Below, in pieces: positions 34,022 through 42,555 of a stretch of 48,971 nucleotides of DNA. The translations under genes and the position numbers were made by a program. A model generated the notes under the pieces. It saw only the letters and a list, made by a program, of their open reading frames with translations. It made no database searches and had not been told where the DNA came from. Position 1 is the stretch's first letter. The number at the start of each line of letters is the position of its first letter. Source of the DNA: Pseudomonas sp. 10-1B (GTDB lineage: Bacteria; Pseudomonadota; Gammaproteobacteria; Pseudomonadales; Pseudomonadaceae); contig NZ_JYKS01000018.1 of assembly GCF_000935045.1 (NCBI RefSeq), forward strand, positions 1 through 48,971. Reading direction: 5' to 3'.

Positions 34022-35398
34022 ATGCCGTCGATTGATGTGTCAGCCACCACCAGCCTGCGCAAGCGGGCCATGACAGCCGGGTCGTGGAACCTGGTATCGC
34101 AGGTGGCGTCACAGGTGATGCGCCTTGGCGGCAACCTGATCATGGCCCGCTTGCTGCTGCCGGAAATGTTCGGGGTGATGCTCATTGCCACCACCGTGTC
34201 GGTACTCCTGCATCTGCTGTCTGATGTCGGCCTACGCCAGAACATCATCCAGAGCCATCGCGGCGACGATCCGCAGTTTCTCAATACCGCATGGACCGTG
34301 CAGATCATCCGCGGCTTCGTGCTGTTTGCCCTGACCCTGCTGCTGGCCCTGGGCGCCTGGCTTGCCCAGGTGGCCGAACTGTGGCCGGCTGACTCCACCT
34401 ATGCCGCGCCGGTGTTGCCGCTGGTGCTGGCGGTGACCGGGCTGTCGGCGCTGATCTGGGGCTTCCAGTCCACCAAGATAGATGTCGCCGTACGAACTTT
34501 CCAACAGAAGCGCGTGGTGCTGGTCGACCTGGGCTCACAGGTGGCTGGCCTGGTGGTGATGCTGGTGCTGGGCTACCTGACCCACTCGATCTGGGCGCTG
34601 GTGGTTGCCGGCTTGGTATCGGCGGTGGTCTGGACTGTGTTGGGCCATACCGCCCTCGAGGGGCATGACAACCGGCTGCAGTGGGACCGTAGTGCGTTGA
34701 CCGAACTGATTGTGTTTGGCCGCTGGATCCTGTTGTCGTCGATGGTCGGCGTGCTGGCCATGTACGGTGACCGCATGTGGTTCGGTGCCAGCATGACGGC
34801 GGCGCAACTGGGGGTGTATTCGATTGCCGTGCTGATCCTGGGCGCCGTGCAGACTGCGCTGATGAAAGTGGTCGGGTCGGTGGCGCTGCCGGCCTTCAGC
34901 GAAGCGGCCCGGGCCGATGACAGGGAGCGCCTGAAGGCGCTGTATCACCGCTTCCGTCTGCTGGTCGACCTGCTGGTGCTGTTCATATGTGGCGGCTTCC
35001 TGACCGCCAGCCCGTTGCTGATCGGCTGGCTGTACGACGAACGCTACAGTGAAGCTGGCCCTATGCTAGCAATTCTCTCGCTGTCGTTTCTCACATTGCG
35101 CTATACCTTGGCACATCAGGTGTGGATTGCCTTGGGCCTGACCAAATATCAGGCCATGGACAACATCATCCGCCTGGTCTCGCTATGGGGGCTACTGCCG
35201 CTGTTGCTGGCGTTTGGCGGTGTGGAGTGGGCGATCTGGGGGGTTGCCTTGCATGCCGTGCCAACCCTGGTGCTGATTGTGTACGTGAATTGCAAACTGG
35301 ACATCTTCAGCCTCAAGCGGGAGCTGGTGGTGCTGCCGATGCTACCGGTCGGTGCGCTTTGCGGGGTATTGCTGACAAGCTTTTTCAACTGGTTGTAA
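34022..35398 (+). CDS. Wzx-type oligosaccharide flippase (MOP superfamily)
   Basis: Inner-membrane protein of 458 residues with about 12-14 helices. The N-terminal GSWNLVSQVASQVMRLGGNL and LIMARLLLPEMFGVMLIATT are typical of polysaccharide synthesis (RfbX/WzxC) flippases. The conserved middle (FGRWILLSSMVGVLAMYGDR) and LPAFSEAARADDRERLKALY are also present. It would move undecaprenyl-linked repeat units to the periplasmic face. It is first in block C. Confidence 0.92.
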   Translation: MPSIDVSATTSLRKRAMTAGSWNLVSQVASQVMRLGGNLIMARLLLPEMFGVMLIATTVSVLLHLLSDVGLRQNIIQSHRGDDPQFLNTAWTVQIIRGFVLFALTLLLALGAWLAQVAELWPADSTYAAPVLPLVLAVTGLSALIWGFQSTKIDVAVRTFQQKRVVLVDLGSQVAGLVVMLVLGYLTHSIWALVVAGLVSAVVWTVLGHTALEGHDNRLQWDRSALTELIVFGRWILLSSMVGVLAMYGDRMWFGASMTAAQLGVYSIAVLILGAVQTALMKVVGSVALPAFSEAARADDRERLKALYHRFRLLVDLLVLFICGGFLTASPLLIGWLYDERYSEAGPMLAILSLSFLTLRYTLAHQVWIALGLTKYQAMDNIIRLVSLWGLLPLLLAFGGVEWAIWGVALHAVPTLVLIVYVNCKLDIFSLKRELVVLPMLPVGALCGVLLTSFFNWL

Positions 35399-35422
35399 TG
35401 CGCTTGGCTGGGTGAAACATTC

Positions 35423-35638
35423 ATGGGTACAGGGCTCGGGATCATGGGGAAATTCACTTTTTGCACTGCGCAGCTGGGCCGTAGAGGCTTTCTCCAGAGC
35501 TGTGTGTTGCTGGGCGCAGGTGGCGTGGTGTTCGCCGCTACGGCGCCCCTTGCGAGCAAACCGGCGGAAAAGTCCGGATTCGTGGTGATCAATGGCTGGG
35601 TATTGCCATCCCGTTACTTCCGGAACGAGCACGCATGA
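35423..35638 (+). CDS. 71-residue Tat-signal protein coupled to GMC oxidoreductase
   Basis: Very short protein dominated by a twin-arginine signal: LGRRGFLQS, hydrophobic core CVLLGAGGVVFAATA and an APLASKPA cleavage region. After processing about 27 residues remain (from SKPAEKSGFVVINGWVLPSR). The start at 35423 or the ATG at 35444 are both possible. Its stop overlaps the GMC oxidoreductase start by ATGA, so translation is coupled. Known periplasmic GMC and gluconate dehydrogenases use a separate small subunit (usually 160-240 residues) carrying the Tat signal for the signal-less catalytic subunit. This could be a minimal version of such an escort, which is an inference. Confidence 0.7.
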   Translation: MGTGLGIMGKFTFCTAQLGRRGFLQSCVLLGAGGVVFAATAPLASKPAEKSGFVVINGWVLPSRYFRNEHA

Positions 35639-37101
35639 TCAAGGACTACCAGCAGCAGAAGTCGCTGCGCGACAGCTATGATTTCTGCATCATTGGTGCC
35701 GGCCCGGCAGGTATCACCCTGGGCCTGCGCCTGGCCGCCGCTGGCTGGAATGTCTTGCTCGCCGAGGGCGGGGGCCGTGAGTATTCACCGCGTTCGCAAG
35801 GCTTGTACGCCTGCACATCCACCGGCCTTGAGCTGTATGCCGAGGAAACACGCCTGCGTTACCTGGGCGGCACCTCCAACCACTGGGCAGGCCGCTGCCG
35901 GCCATTCACCCCCTCTGATTTTGCCATTGCGCCCCCCGGCGACTTGCCTGGCTGGCCTATTCCCTATTCTGAGATCGAGGCTTACCTGCCGGCGGCCATG
36001 GACATCGTCGACCTGCAGCCCGGGTCGAATTTTCGTGCGTTGAACACCGGCCTCAATGGCGGTGACTTCGAAGCAGACTGTTTTCTGCTCAGCCCTCCAA
36101 CGCGTTTTGCGCAAAAATACGCCACGGCACTTGAGCAGACCAAAGGCCTGGATGTGTTCATCAACTGCAATTGCGTGGACCTGGAGTTCGACAAGGTTTC
36201 CGGCCACCTGGCCGCGGTGACCCTGTCCGACTACAAACGCAATCGCCAGCGCCTGGTGGCCAGGCACTTCATCCTCGCCACGGGGGCCATCGAGAATGCC
36301 CGGCAGTTGCTCAACAGTGAATCGCTGCGGGCAGCGGGGGTGGTGAGCAAGGACGGGCTGGTCGGCGGGTGTTTCATGGAACACCTGAATATCGACCTGG
36401 GTACCTTCATCCTCAAATCCGGGCAGCCCCCCGAGCCACGCCAGTACTACACCAGCGATGCCTTCGTTGCCGAGTACAAGGCGGGCAAAGGCAATGTCAC
36501 GGCCGTCTTGCTGGCGGATGTGCAGACCTACGGGCGCACCGCCGAGGTCAAGCACTTTCTCGAAAACCTGGCGTGTGACATGGGCATCGCCAGCAAGGTC
36601 GCGTTCGTGGCCAAGTTCAGTTGCCCCGGTGACGGCGTCATCGGCACGATGATCGAACAGTTCCCCAACCTGCACAGCCGTATTTCGCTGCTGGACGAGA
36701 AGGACGAACTGGGCGTGGCCAAGGTCAACGTCAACTGGGCGCTGAGCGCCGACGACCGGCACACCATCAAGTGCATTGGCAGCGAACTGGCCAAGCAGTT
36801 CGCCGACATGGGCCTGGGCTACGTCAAACTCAACGACTTCGTCTATGACACCTCGATACCGTTGAAGATGGCGCCGCATGCCCACCACATGGGCACCACG
36901 CGCATGGCCGCCTCGCCACAGTTCGGTGTTGTCGATGCCAATTGCAAGGTGTTCGGTACCGAAAACCTCTATGTCGCCGGCAGCAGTATCTTCGCCAAGG
37001 GCGGCGCCTCCAATCCGACCATGCCGTTGTTGCAGTTTGCCGTGCGGCTGGCGGACCACCTCAATGCCAAGATGGGAGCGGCCAGCGGCGCTGTTGCGTG
37101 A
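35635..37101 (+). CDS. GMC-family oxidoreductase
   Basis: FAD-dependent alcohol/sugar oxidoreductase of 488 residues. The FAD motif FCIIGAGPAGITLGLRLAAA starts at residue 17 and the family region LRYLGGTSNHWAGRCRPF follows. The C-terminal catalytic region has HAHHMGTTRMA and GGASNPTMPLLQFAVRLAD. It has no signal peptide of its own; export could occur only with the Tat protein encoded just upstream. In the EPS locus it may oxidise a sugar hydroxyl of a repeat unit or precursor. The electron acceptor is unknown, and no cytochrome subunit is encoded here. Confidence 0.9.
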   Translation: MIKDYQQQKSLRDSYDFCIIGAGPAGITLGLRLAAAGWNVLLAEGGGREYSPRSQGLYACTSTGLELYAEETRLRYLGGTSNHWAGRCRPFTPSDFAIAPPGDLPGWPIPYSEIEAYLPAAMDIVDLQPGSNFRALNTGLNGGDFEADCFLLSPPTRFAQKYATALEQTKGLDVFINCNCVDLEFDKVSGHLAAVTLSDYKRNRQRLVARHFILATGAIENARQLLNSESLRAAGVVSKDGLVGGCFMEHLNIDLGTFILKSGQPPEPRQYYTSDAFVAEYKAGKGNVTAVLLADVQTYGRTAEVKHFLENLACDMGIASKVAFVAKFSCPGDGVIGTMIEQFPNLHSRISLLDEKDELGVAKVNVNWALSADDRHTIKCIGSELAKQFADMGLGYVKLNDFVYDTSIPLKMAPHAHHMGTTRMAASPQFGVVDANCKVFGTENLYVAGSSIFAKGGASNPTMPLLQFAVRLADHLNAKMGAASGAVA

Positions 37102-37206
37102 TTCAGGTTGTACACGGGTTGAGTGCGCTGCGGTCAGCACCAAGAAGAACGAGACCGGGACGCCTCAGGGACACTTCAGATTGTTTTGATCATGAGGCCT
37201 GGAAGC

Positions 37207-37824
37207 ATGAATGGATGGATACGCAAGGCAGTGGCGCATTATGTCAATGCAACCGGGCGAGGAAGCTCGTTTTACAGGAAGTACTGCGATCCTTCGGGGC
37301 TCGAGTGGGGCGCCTACCTCACCCGCTGGGGCAACTTTCACTCGGTGGGTAGCAACTTCTATGTCAACACCGGCTGCAAGTTCACCGACCCATCGCTGGT
37401 GCGCATCGGTAACAGTGTCGGGTTGTCCGACTGCACACTGATCGGCCATGACGGGGTGGTATTGCTGATCGAGCATCGCTTTGGCAAACACCTTGATTCC
37501 GTCGGCTATATCGATATCAAGGACAATTGCTTCATCGGCCATGGTGCGATCGTCATGCCCCGCGTGACCATCGGGCCTGAATCGATCGTGGCCGCAGGCT
37601 CGGTGGTGACCAAGGACGTACCGCCAGGCACGGTGTTCGGTGGCAACCCGGCACAGTTCATCTGCACCACCGAAGCGTTGATCGCACGGGTCGAGGCACG
37701 TTGCGAAGCTTACCCGTGGATCGACCTGATCAAGCAGCGCAACGGCGCCTATGACCCAGAGGTGGAGCCGCTGCTGATGGCGCAAAGACGCCAGTACTTC
37801 TTCGGGGAGGGCAACAATGGCTAG
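37207..37824 (+). CDS. Left-handed beta-helix acyltransferase (hexapeptide family)
   Basis: Acetyl/acyltransferase of 205 residues. The hexapeptide repeat region runs from about residue 60 to 150 (e.g. NCFIGHGAIVMPRVTIGPES) and ends with IVAAGSVVTKDVPPGTVFGG and NPAQFI, the standard CoA-binding end of the WbbJ/maltose acetyltransferase type. It probably adds an acetyl group to an EPS sugar. The start was set at ATG 37207; ATG 37192 is an alternative with no better ribosome-binding site. It overlaps the next glycosyltransferase gene by 8 bases. Confidence 0.85.
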   Translation: MNGWIRKAVAHYVNATGRGSSFYRKYCDPSGLEWGAYLTRWGNFHSVGSNFYVNTGCKFTDPSLVRIGNSVGLSDCTLIGHDGVVLLIEHRFGKHLDSVGYIDIKDNCFIGHGAIVMPRVTIGPESIVAAGSVVTKDVPPGTVFGGNPAQFICTTEALIARVEARCEAYPWIDLIKQRNGAYDPEVEPLLMAQRRQYFFGEGNNG

Positions 37825-38773
37825 CAAACCCGTGGATGTCATGGTGGTCAATTTCAATACCGCCGCATTGCTGCAGCCGATGTTCGATGCGCTGCGCCGG
37901 GCCGACAGCGAACGGCTGGCCAGTTACCTGGTGGTAGACAACGCCTCGGTCGATGACTCGCTGCAGCGCATGGCCCAGGTGTGCCCTGAAGCACTGTTGC
38001 TGAGCAACAAGCAGAATGTGGGTTTCGGCCGCGCCAACAACCAGTTGCTGGCACACCTGAAGGGCCGCTACGCGCTGCTGCTCAACACCGATGCCTTCGT
38101 TGCCGCCGACTCCCTGCAGAAAACCCTCGACTACATGGAGGCCCACCCGGAATGTGGAGTACTGGGGGTTCGCCTCGAGGGCCGCGATGGCGACCTGCAA
38201 CCGAGCTGCCGCTACTTCCCCACACCCCTGAACATCTTCGTCGGGCGTACCGGGCTGGGGCGCTTTTTCCCGGGTTTGAAAATGGTCGACGAAATGAGCT
38301 GGGACCATGCCTCGGTACGCGAGTGTGACTGGCTGCCCGGCTGTTTTTACCTGGTACGCCGCGAAGTGCTCGACCAGGTGGGCCTGTTCGACCCACGCTA
38401 CTTCCTTTATTACGAGGAGGTCGACCACTGCAAGCGGGTGAAGGCTGCGGGCTGGAAGGTGGTGTTCTACCCCCACACCACGGTGGTGCATATCGGTGGT
38501 GAAAGCTCCAAGTCGGTGGCCGAACTGGAGGCGGCCAGCCGGCAGATCTCTGCATACCAGATCGAGAGCGAACTGCTGTACTTCCGCAAGCATCACGGGG
38601 TAGCCGGGCTTGCCCTGCACATGCTGCTGGTCACCCTGGGCGACCTGGTGCTGGCACTCAAGGCACTGTTGAAACGACGTGGCTGGGGCGCGATACAGGC
38701 CTGCTGGCGTCACTGCCAGGCGACCTGGTCACTGCTGTTCAAGACCCGCTACGCCAGCCAACCGACAAGGTAG
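37817..38773 (+). CDS. Family 2 glycosyltransferase, rhamnosyltransferase-like
   Basis: Cytoplasmic GT-A fold enzyme of 318 residues. N-terminal VDVMVVNFNTAALLQPMFDA, YLVVDNASVDDSL and LLLNTDAFV (DxD-like position) give the nucleotide-sugar site. The later RYFLYYEEVDHCKRVKAAGW is typical of WbbL-like rhamnosyltransferases. It overlaps the acyltransferase gene upstream by 8 bases. It likely adds one sugar to the lipid-linked EPS unit; donor and linkage are not readable. Confidence 0.9.
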   Translation: MASKPVDVMVVNFNTAALLQPMFDALRRADSERLASYLVVDNASVDDSLQRMAQVCPEALLLSNKQNVGFGRANNQLLAHLKGRYALLLNTDAFVAADSLQKTLDYMEAHPECGVLGVRLEGRDGDLQPSCRYFPTPLNIFVGRTGLGRFFPGLKMVDEMSWDHASVRECDWLPGCFYLVRREVLDQVGLFDPRYFLYYEEVDHCKRVKAAGWKVVFYPHTTVVHIGGESSKSVAELEAASRQISAYQIESELLYFRKHHGVAGLALHMLLVTLGDLVLALKALLKRRGWGAIQACWRHCQATWSLLFKTRYASQPTR

Positions 38774-38781
38774 GTGAAGCC

Positions 38782-39306
38782 ATGTTCGAGAATATACGTG
38801 CGGACCTGCGCGCCCACGGTGGGGACTGGGGCGCCCAGGGTTTCTGGGTACTGCTGGTATATCGTTTTGGCCGCTGGCGCTATGGCGTGCGCCCGGCGCT
38901 GCTGCGCAAGTTGTGCTCGGTCATCTACAAGGTCCTGTTCAAATTCGTGCAGATCATCACTGGCATCGAACTGCCATGCGAGGTGGTGATTGGCCGCAAC
39001 TTCGTCATCGACCATTTCGGCGGCATCGTCATCAGTGGCTATGCCCGGTTTGGCGATGATTGCCGCATACGCAACGGCGTGGTGGTGGGCTTGAAGAACG
39101 TCAGCGAGCCGATTGCCCCGGTCTTCGGCAACAACGTCGATATCGGCACCGGGGCCAAGGTGCTGGGCAGCATCCGCATTGGCGACAACGTGATCATCGG
39201 CGCCAATGCCGTGGTGCTGGTGGACGTGCCGGACAACTCCCTGGCGGTGGGCGTGCCGGCCACCATCAAGGCCCGGCAACCGGCCGCCACGGCGTCCGTC
39301 GAATGA
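38782..39306 (+). CDS. Serine acetyltransferase-like hexapeptide acetyltransferase
   Basis: Protein of 174 residues related to CysE/WcaB. A short helical N-terminus (MFENIRADLRAHGGDWGAQG) is followed by hexapeptide turns (VVIGRNFVIDHFGGIVISGY; GSIRIGDNVIIGANAVVLVD) and VGVPATIKAR. In EPS loci such proteins acetylate sugars rather than serine. The gene starts 8 bases after the previous stop, and its own stop overlaps the next gene by ATGA. With the product of 37207-37824 it is the second candidate acetylase of the polymer. Confidence 0.88.
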   Translation: MFENIRADLRAHGGDWGAQGFWVLLVYRFGRWRYGVRPALLRKLCSVIYKVLFKFVQIITGIELPCEVVIGRNFVIDHFGGIVISGYARFGDDCRIRNGVVVGLKNVSEPIAPVFGNNVDIGTGAKVLGSIRIGDNVIIGANAVVLVDVPDNSLAVGVPATIKARQPAATASVE

Positions 39307-40289
39307 GGCCCATGGCGACAGTGATCGGCGTGGTGGTCATTGGCCGAAACGAAGGCCCGCGGCTGGAGCGCTGCCTGCGTTCGCTGCTGCAGGGGGCGGA
39401 CAAGGTCATGTACGTCGACTCGGGCTCTACGGACGGTTCGCTGCAGTTGGCCCGTAGCCTGGGGGTGGAGGTACTGGCGCTCGACATGGGCGTCCCGTTC
39501 ACTGCCGCGCGCGCTCGTAACGAAGGCTTTACCGCCTTGCAGCGGCTGCTGCCGTCGATGCGCCTGGTGCAGTTCGTCGATGGCGATTGCGAGGTGGATA
39601 CGGGCTGGCTGGCCACCGCGCAGGCGTTTCTCGCCGACCAGCCACAGGTGGCGGTGGTGTGTGGCCGCCGGCGGGAGCGCTTCCCCCAGCGTTCGGTGTA
39701 CAACCTGCTGTGCGACCTGGAATGGGACACCCCCATCGGCGAGGCCAAGGCCTGTGGCGGCGATGCGCTGATGCGGGTGGACGCTTTTGTCGCCGTCGGT
39801 GGCTTCCGCCCCGACCTGATCGCCGGCGAGGAACCTGAGCTGTGCGTGCGCTTGCGGGCGAATGGCTGGAAAGTCTGGCGCCTGGACGCCGAGATGACTC
39901 TGCACGACGCCGCCATGACCCGTTTCAGCCAATGGTGGCGGCGTAGCCTGCGCGCCGGCCATGCCTATGCCGAGGGGGCTTATCTGCATGGCCGCGCGCC
40001 GGAACGGCACTGGCTGCGCGAGTCGCGCCGGGCCTGGCTATGGGGCTTGGGCATACCCGTAGCGATCGTGGCGGCCTGCCTGCTGTTGGGTGGCTGGGGC
40101 CTGCTGTTGCTGTTGATCTACCCGCTGCAGGCCGTGCGCCTGGCACGCCGCGGCGGCAAGTCGGCGCGGGAAAACTGGCTGCAGGCGGTGTTTCTGGTGT
40201 TGGGCAAGTTCCCGGAAATGCTCGGGCAGTTGAAGTTCTTGTGGCACCGTTTTGCCGCCGGCAAATCGGCCTTGATCGAGTACAAGTAA
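39303..40289 (+). CDS. Family 2 glycosyltransferase with C-terminal membrane segments
   Basis: Membrane-attached glycosyltransferase of 328 residues. The GT2 core reads GVVVIGRNEGPRLERCLRSL, MYVDSGSTDGS and FVDGDCEVDTGW (DxD), then ACGGDALMRVDAFVAVGGF and GEEPELCVRLRANGW. Two hydrophobic helices near residues 238-265 follow. The start overlaps the upstream stop (ATGA); ATG 39312 is an alternative with a closer GAGG. It probably adds a sugar on the cytoplasmic face of the membrane. Confidence 0.9.
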   Translation: MRPMATVIGVVVIGRNEGPRLERCLRSLLQGADKVMYVDSGSTDGSLQLARSLGVEVLALDMGVPFTAARARNEGFTALQRLLPSMRLVQFVDGDCEVDTGWLATAQAFLADQPQVAVVCGRRRERFPQRSVYNLLCDLEWDTPIGEAKACGGDALMRVDAFVAVGGFRPDLIAGEEPELCVRLRANGWKVWRLDAEMTLHDAAMTRFSQWWRRSLRAGHAYAEGAYLHGRAPERHWLRESRRAWLWGLGIPVAIVAACLLLGGWGLLLLLIYPLQAVRLARRGGKSARENWLQAVFLVLGKFPEMLGQLKFLWHRFAAGKSALIEYK

Positions 40290-40300
40290 GAGGGATGCCC

Positions 40301-41305
40301 ATGATGCTTGGCACGCTCGTGAAAAGTGTGTTCACCCTGCAACCGGGCTACTCGTTGCGGGCGCTGAACAACAAGTACAAGTTGACCTTGCAGATTGCCA
40401 GGCAATGGCCTGCATTGAGTGCGTTCATGCAACGGATGACGGCCGCACTGGGCCAGCAACGCTTGCAAAGGCTGGGCGTCGATTGCATTGGTATCGTGCA
40501 ATGGCCCTATATCAGCAAATGCTGGGAAACTGCGCAGCGCCTGGACGTGCTGGCTTCGCACTACGAAGTGATGGCCGGACAGTTTCCGGCGCTGGTGCTG
40601 CTGGGGCGTGATGACAGCCAGACGCTTTGCGACCTGTCCAGCCATTCGCCGGGCTGCCGCCTGGTCCTGGACCGGCCGGTCTGGTTCAGGCGCGAGGGCG
40701 AACTGGTGCTGAACCTGTTCCAGGGTGACCTGCGCGTGGCGTCCCTGGCGTTTACCCTGTGCCGCACCCAGGGTGAACTGTGCCTGTTCATCGGTGCCGT
40801 GCAGGGCATTCACAAAGGTGTCGACAGCGAAACCTCGCTGGCCATCTACCGCGACCTGACCAAAGACTTCGAGGGCCTGCGCCCGCGCAGCCTGCTGCTC
40901 GAAGCATTGAAATGCCTGGCCAGGGCACTGGGCGTGGTGCACCTGTACGCCGTCAGCGATGCCTGCCGGCACCATCGCCACCCGTACTTTGGCAGTGACA
41001 AGGCCCAGGACCTGGCGGCCAACTACGACGTCATCTGGCAGGAAAGCGGCGCCACAGCGTCGAACCGTGAGGACTTCTTCGCCATCCCGCTAGCCCCAGC
41101 ACAGCGGGCGGAACACGATATCCCAGCGAAGAAACGGGCAATGTACCGCCGCCGCCAGGCATTGCTCGACGATGTATTCGCCTGCTTGCAGGCAGCATTG
41201 CCAGGCGGCAGTGACAACCTTGGACTACAAGGGAAACAGGGGGATGCATTTGCTGTGAGTGCATCGGCAGTGGACAGACCGCCCGTAGTCGACAGCCTGA
41301 AGTGA
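40301..41305 (+). CDS. VirK/YbjX (DUF535) family protein
   Basis: Protein of 334 residues in the VirK/YbjX family, named from Shigella and Salmonella proteins linked to virulence or envelope stress. Readable family parts include GIVQWPYISKCWETAQRLDV, LCLFIGAVQGIHKGV and HLYAVSDACRHHRHPYFG. No signal peptide or clear transmembrane helix is present, so it is presumably cytoplasmic. The biochemical role is unknown. The ATG at 40301 is preferred because AAGAGGG lies 6 bases before it. Its place between two glycosyltransferase genes suggests a part in EPS assembly. Confidence 0.82.
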   Translation: MMLGTLVKSVFTLQPGYSLRALNNKYKLTLQIARQWPALSAFMQRMTAALGQQRLQRLGVDCIGIVQWPYISKCWETAQRLDVLASHYEVMAGQFPALVLLGRDDSQTLCDLSSHSPGCRLVLDRPVWFRREGELVLNLFQGDLRVASLAFTLCRTQGELCLFIGAVQGIHKGVDSETSLAIYRDLTKDFEGLRPRSLLLEALKCLARALGVVHLYAVSDACRHHRHPYFGSDKAQDLAANYDVIWQESGATASNREDFFAIPLAPAQRAEHDIPAKKRAMYRRRQALLDDVFACLQAALPGGSDNLGLQGKQGDAFAVSASAVDRPPVVDSLK

Positions 41306-41352
41306 AGGTTGGCATGGGAGGTCGGTCATCAAGGGCTTGGATCTGGATTCGT

Positions 41353-42555
41353 ATGCGCATCGCTTACTTCATCAATCAGTACCCGAAAGTCAGTCACAGT
41401 TTCATCCGCCGCGAGATCCTGGCGCTGGAGCGCCAGGGGGTAGCGGTGCAGCGTATTGCCCTGCGCGGGTGGGACGCTGAACTGCAGGACGCCGAGGATG
41501 CCACGGAACGGGACAAGACCCGTTATGTGCTGCAAGGCGGCGTCAAGGGGTTGCTGACGCCGACATTGCAGGTGCTGCGCGCGCAACCGCAACGGTTCTT
41601 CCGCGGGCTGTGGCTGGCCATGCGCCTTGGCCAGCGGGCCGACCGCGCCTGGCCCTACCACCTGGTCTACCTGGCCGAAGCCTGCCAGCTGCTGCAGTGG
41701 TTGCAGGCCGGCGAGGCAAAACACGTGCATGCACATTTCGGCACCAATTCCACCGAGGTGGTAATGCTGGCCAACGTGTTGGGCGGGCCGGCCTACAGCT
41801 TCACCGTGCATGGGCCGGAAGAGTTCGACAAACCGCAATTCCTGCACATGGGGGAAAAAGTGCGGCGTGCCGCCTTTGTCGCGGCGGTGAGCTCCTACGG
41901 GCGCAGTCAGCTGTTTCGTTGGGTGGCGCACGAGCATTGGGCCAAGGTGAAGGTGGTGCACTGCGGCCTTGAGCGCGGTTTTCATGAGGTGGCGCCGGTC
42001 AGCGTACCCACGGCGCCACGGCTGGTGTGCGTCGGGCGCCTGTGCGAACAGAAGGGGCAACTGTTGTTGCTCGAAGCTGCGCGGATACTGGCCGCCCAAT
42101 CGCTTGCCTTCGAACTGGTGCTGGCGGGCGACGGCGAGATGCGCGGGCAGATCGAGGCGTTGATTGCCCAGCACGGCCTGCAGCAGCACGTACGCATTAC
42201 CGGTTGGATCAGCAGCGCACAAGTGCGCGAGGAGATCCTCGCCGCCCGTGCGCTGGTCCTGCCCAGTTTCGCCGAGGGCTTGCCGGTGGTGATCATGGAG
42301 GCCATGGCCTTGCGCCGGCCGGTGCTGACCACCTATGTGGCGGGTATTCCGGAGCTGGTGAGCCCGGGCGAGAACGGCTGGTTATTCCCCGCCGGCGCCG
42401 TGGACGAGCTGGCTGCGGCCATGGCCGAGTGCCTGGCGCAACCCGCCGAGGTACTGCAGCGCATGGGGGAGGCGGCCTACCAACGTGTGCTGCAACGGCA
42501 TGATATTGACACCGAGGCGGCCAAGCTGGCCGGTTATTTCAAGGCATCCGCATGA
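41353..42555 (+). CDS. Family 4 glycosyltransferase
   Basis: GT-B fold glycosyltransferase of 400 residues. The N-terminus MRIAYFINQYPKVSHSFIRR is typical of exopolysaccharide GT4 enzymes. VHAHFGTNSTEVVMLANVLG and TVHGPEEFDKP are in the acceptor half. The donor half has LVCVGRLCEQKGQ and the EX7E motif PSFAEGLPVVIMEAMALRRP. An upstream GTG at 41302 overlaps the previous stop but would add 17 unrelated residues. It overlaps the next gene by ATGA. Confidence 0.92.
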   Translation: MRIAYFINQYPKVSHSFIRREILALERQGVAVQRIALRGWDAELQDAEDATERDKTRYVLQGGVKGLLTPTLQVLRAQPQRFFRGLWLAMRLGQRADRAWPYHLVYLAEACQLLQWLQAGEAKHVHAHFGTNSTEVVMLANVLGGPAYSFTVHGPEEFDKPQFLHMGEKVRRAAFVAAVSSYGRSQLFRWVAHEHWAKVKVVHCGLERGFHEVAPVSVPTAPRLVCVGRLCEQKGQLLLLEAARILAAQSLAFELVLAGDGEMRGQIEALIAQHGLQQHVRITGWISSAQVREEILAARALVLPSFAEGLPVVIMEAMALRRPVLTTYVAGIPELVSPGENGWLFPAGAVDELAAAMAECLAQPAEVLQRMGEAAYQRVLQRHDIDTEAAKLAGYFKASA

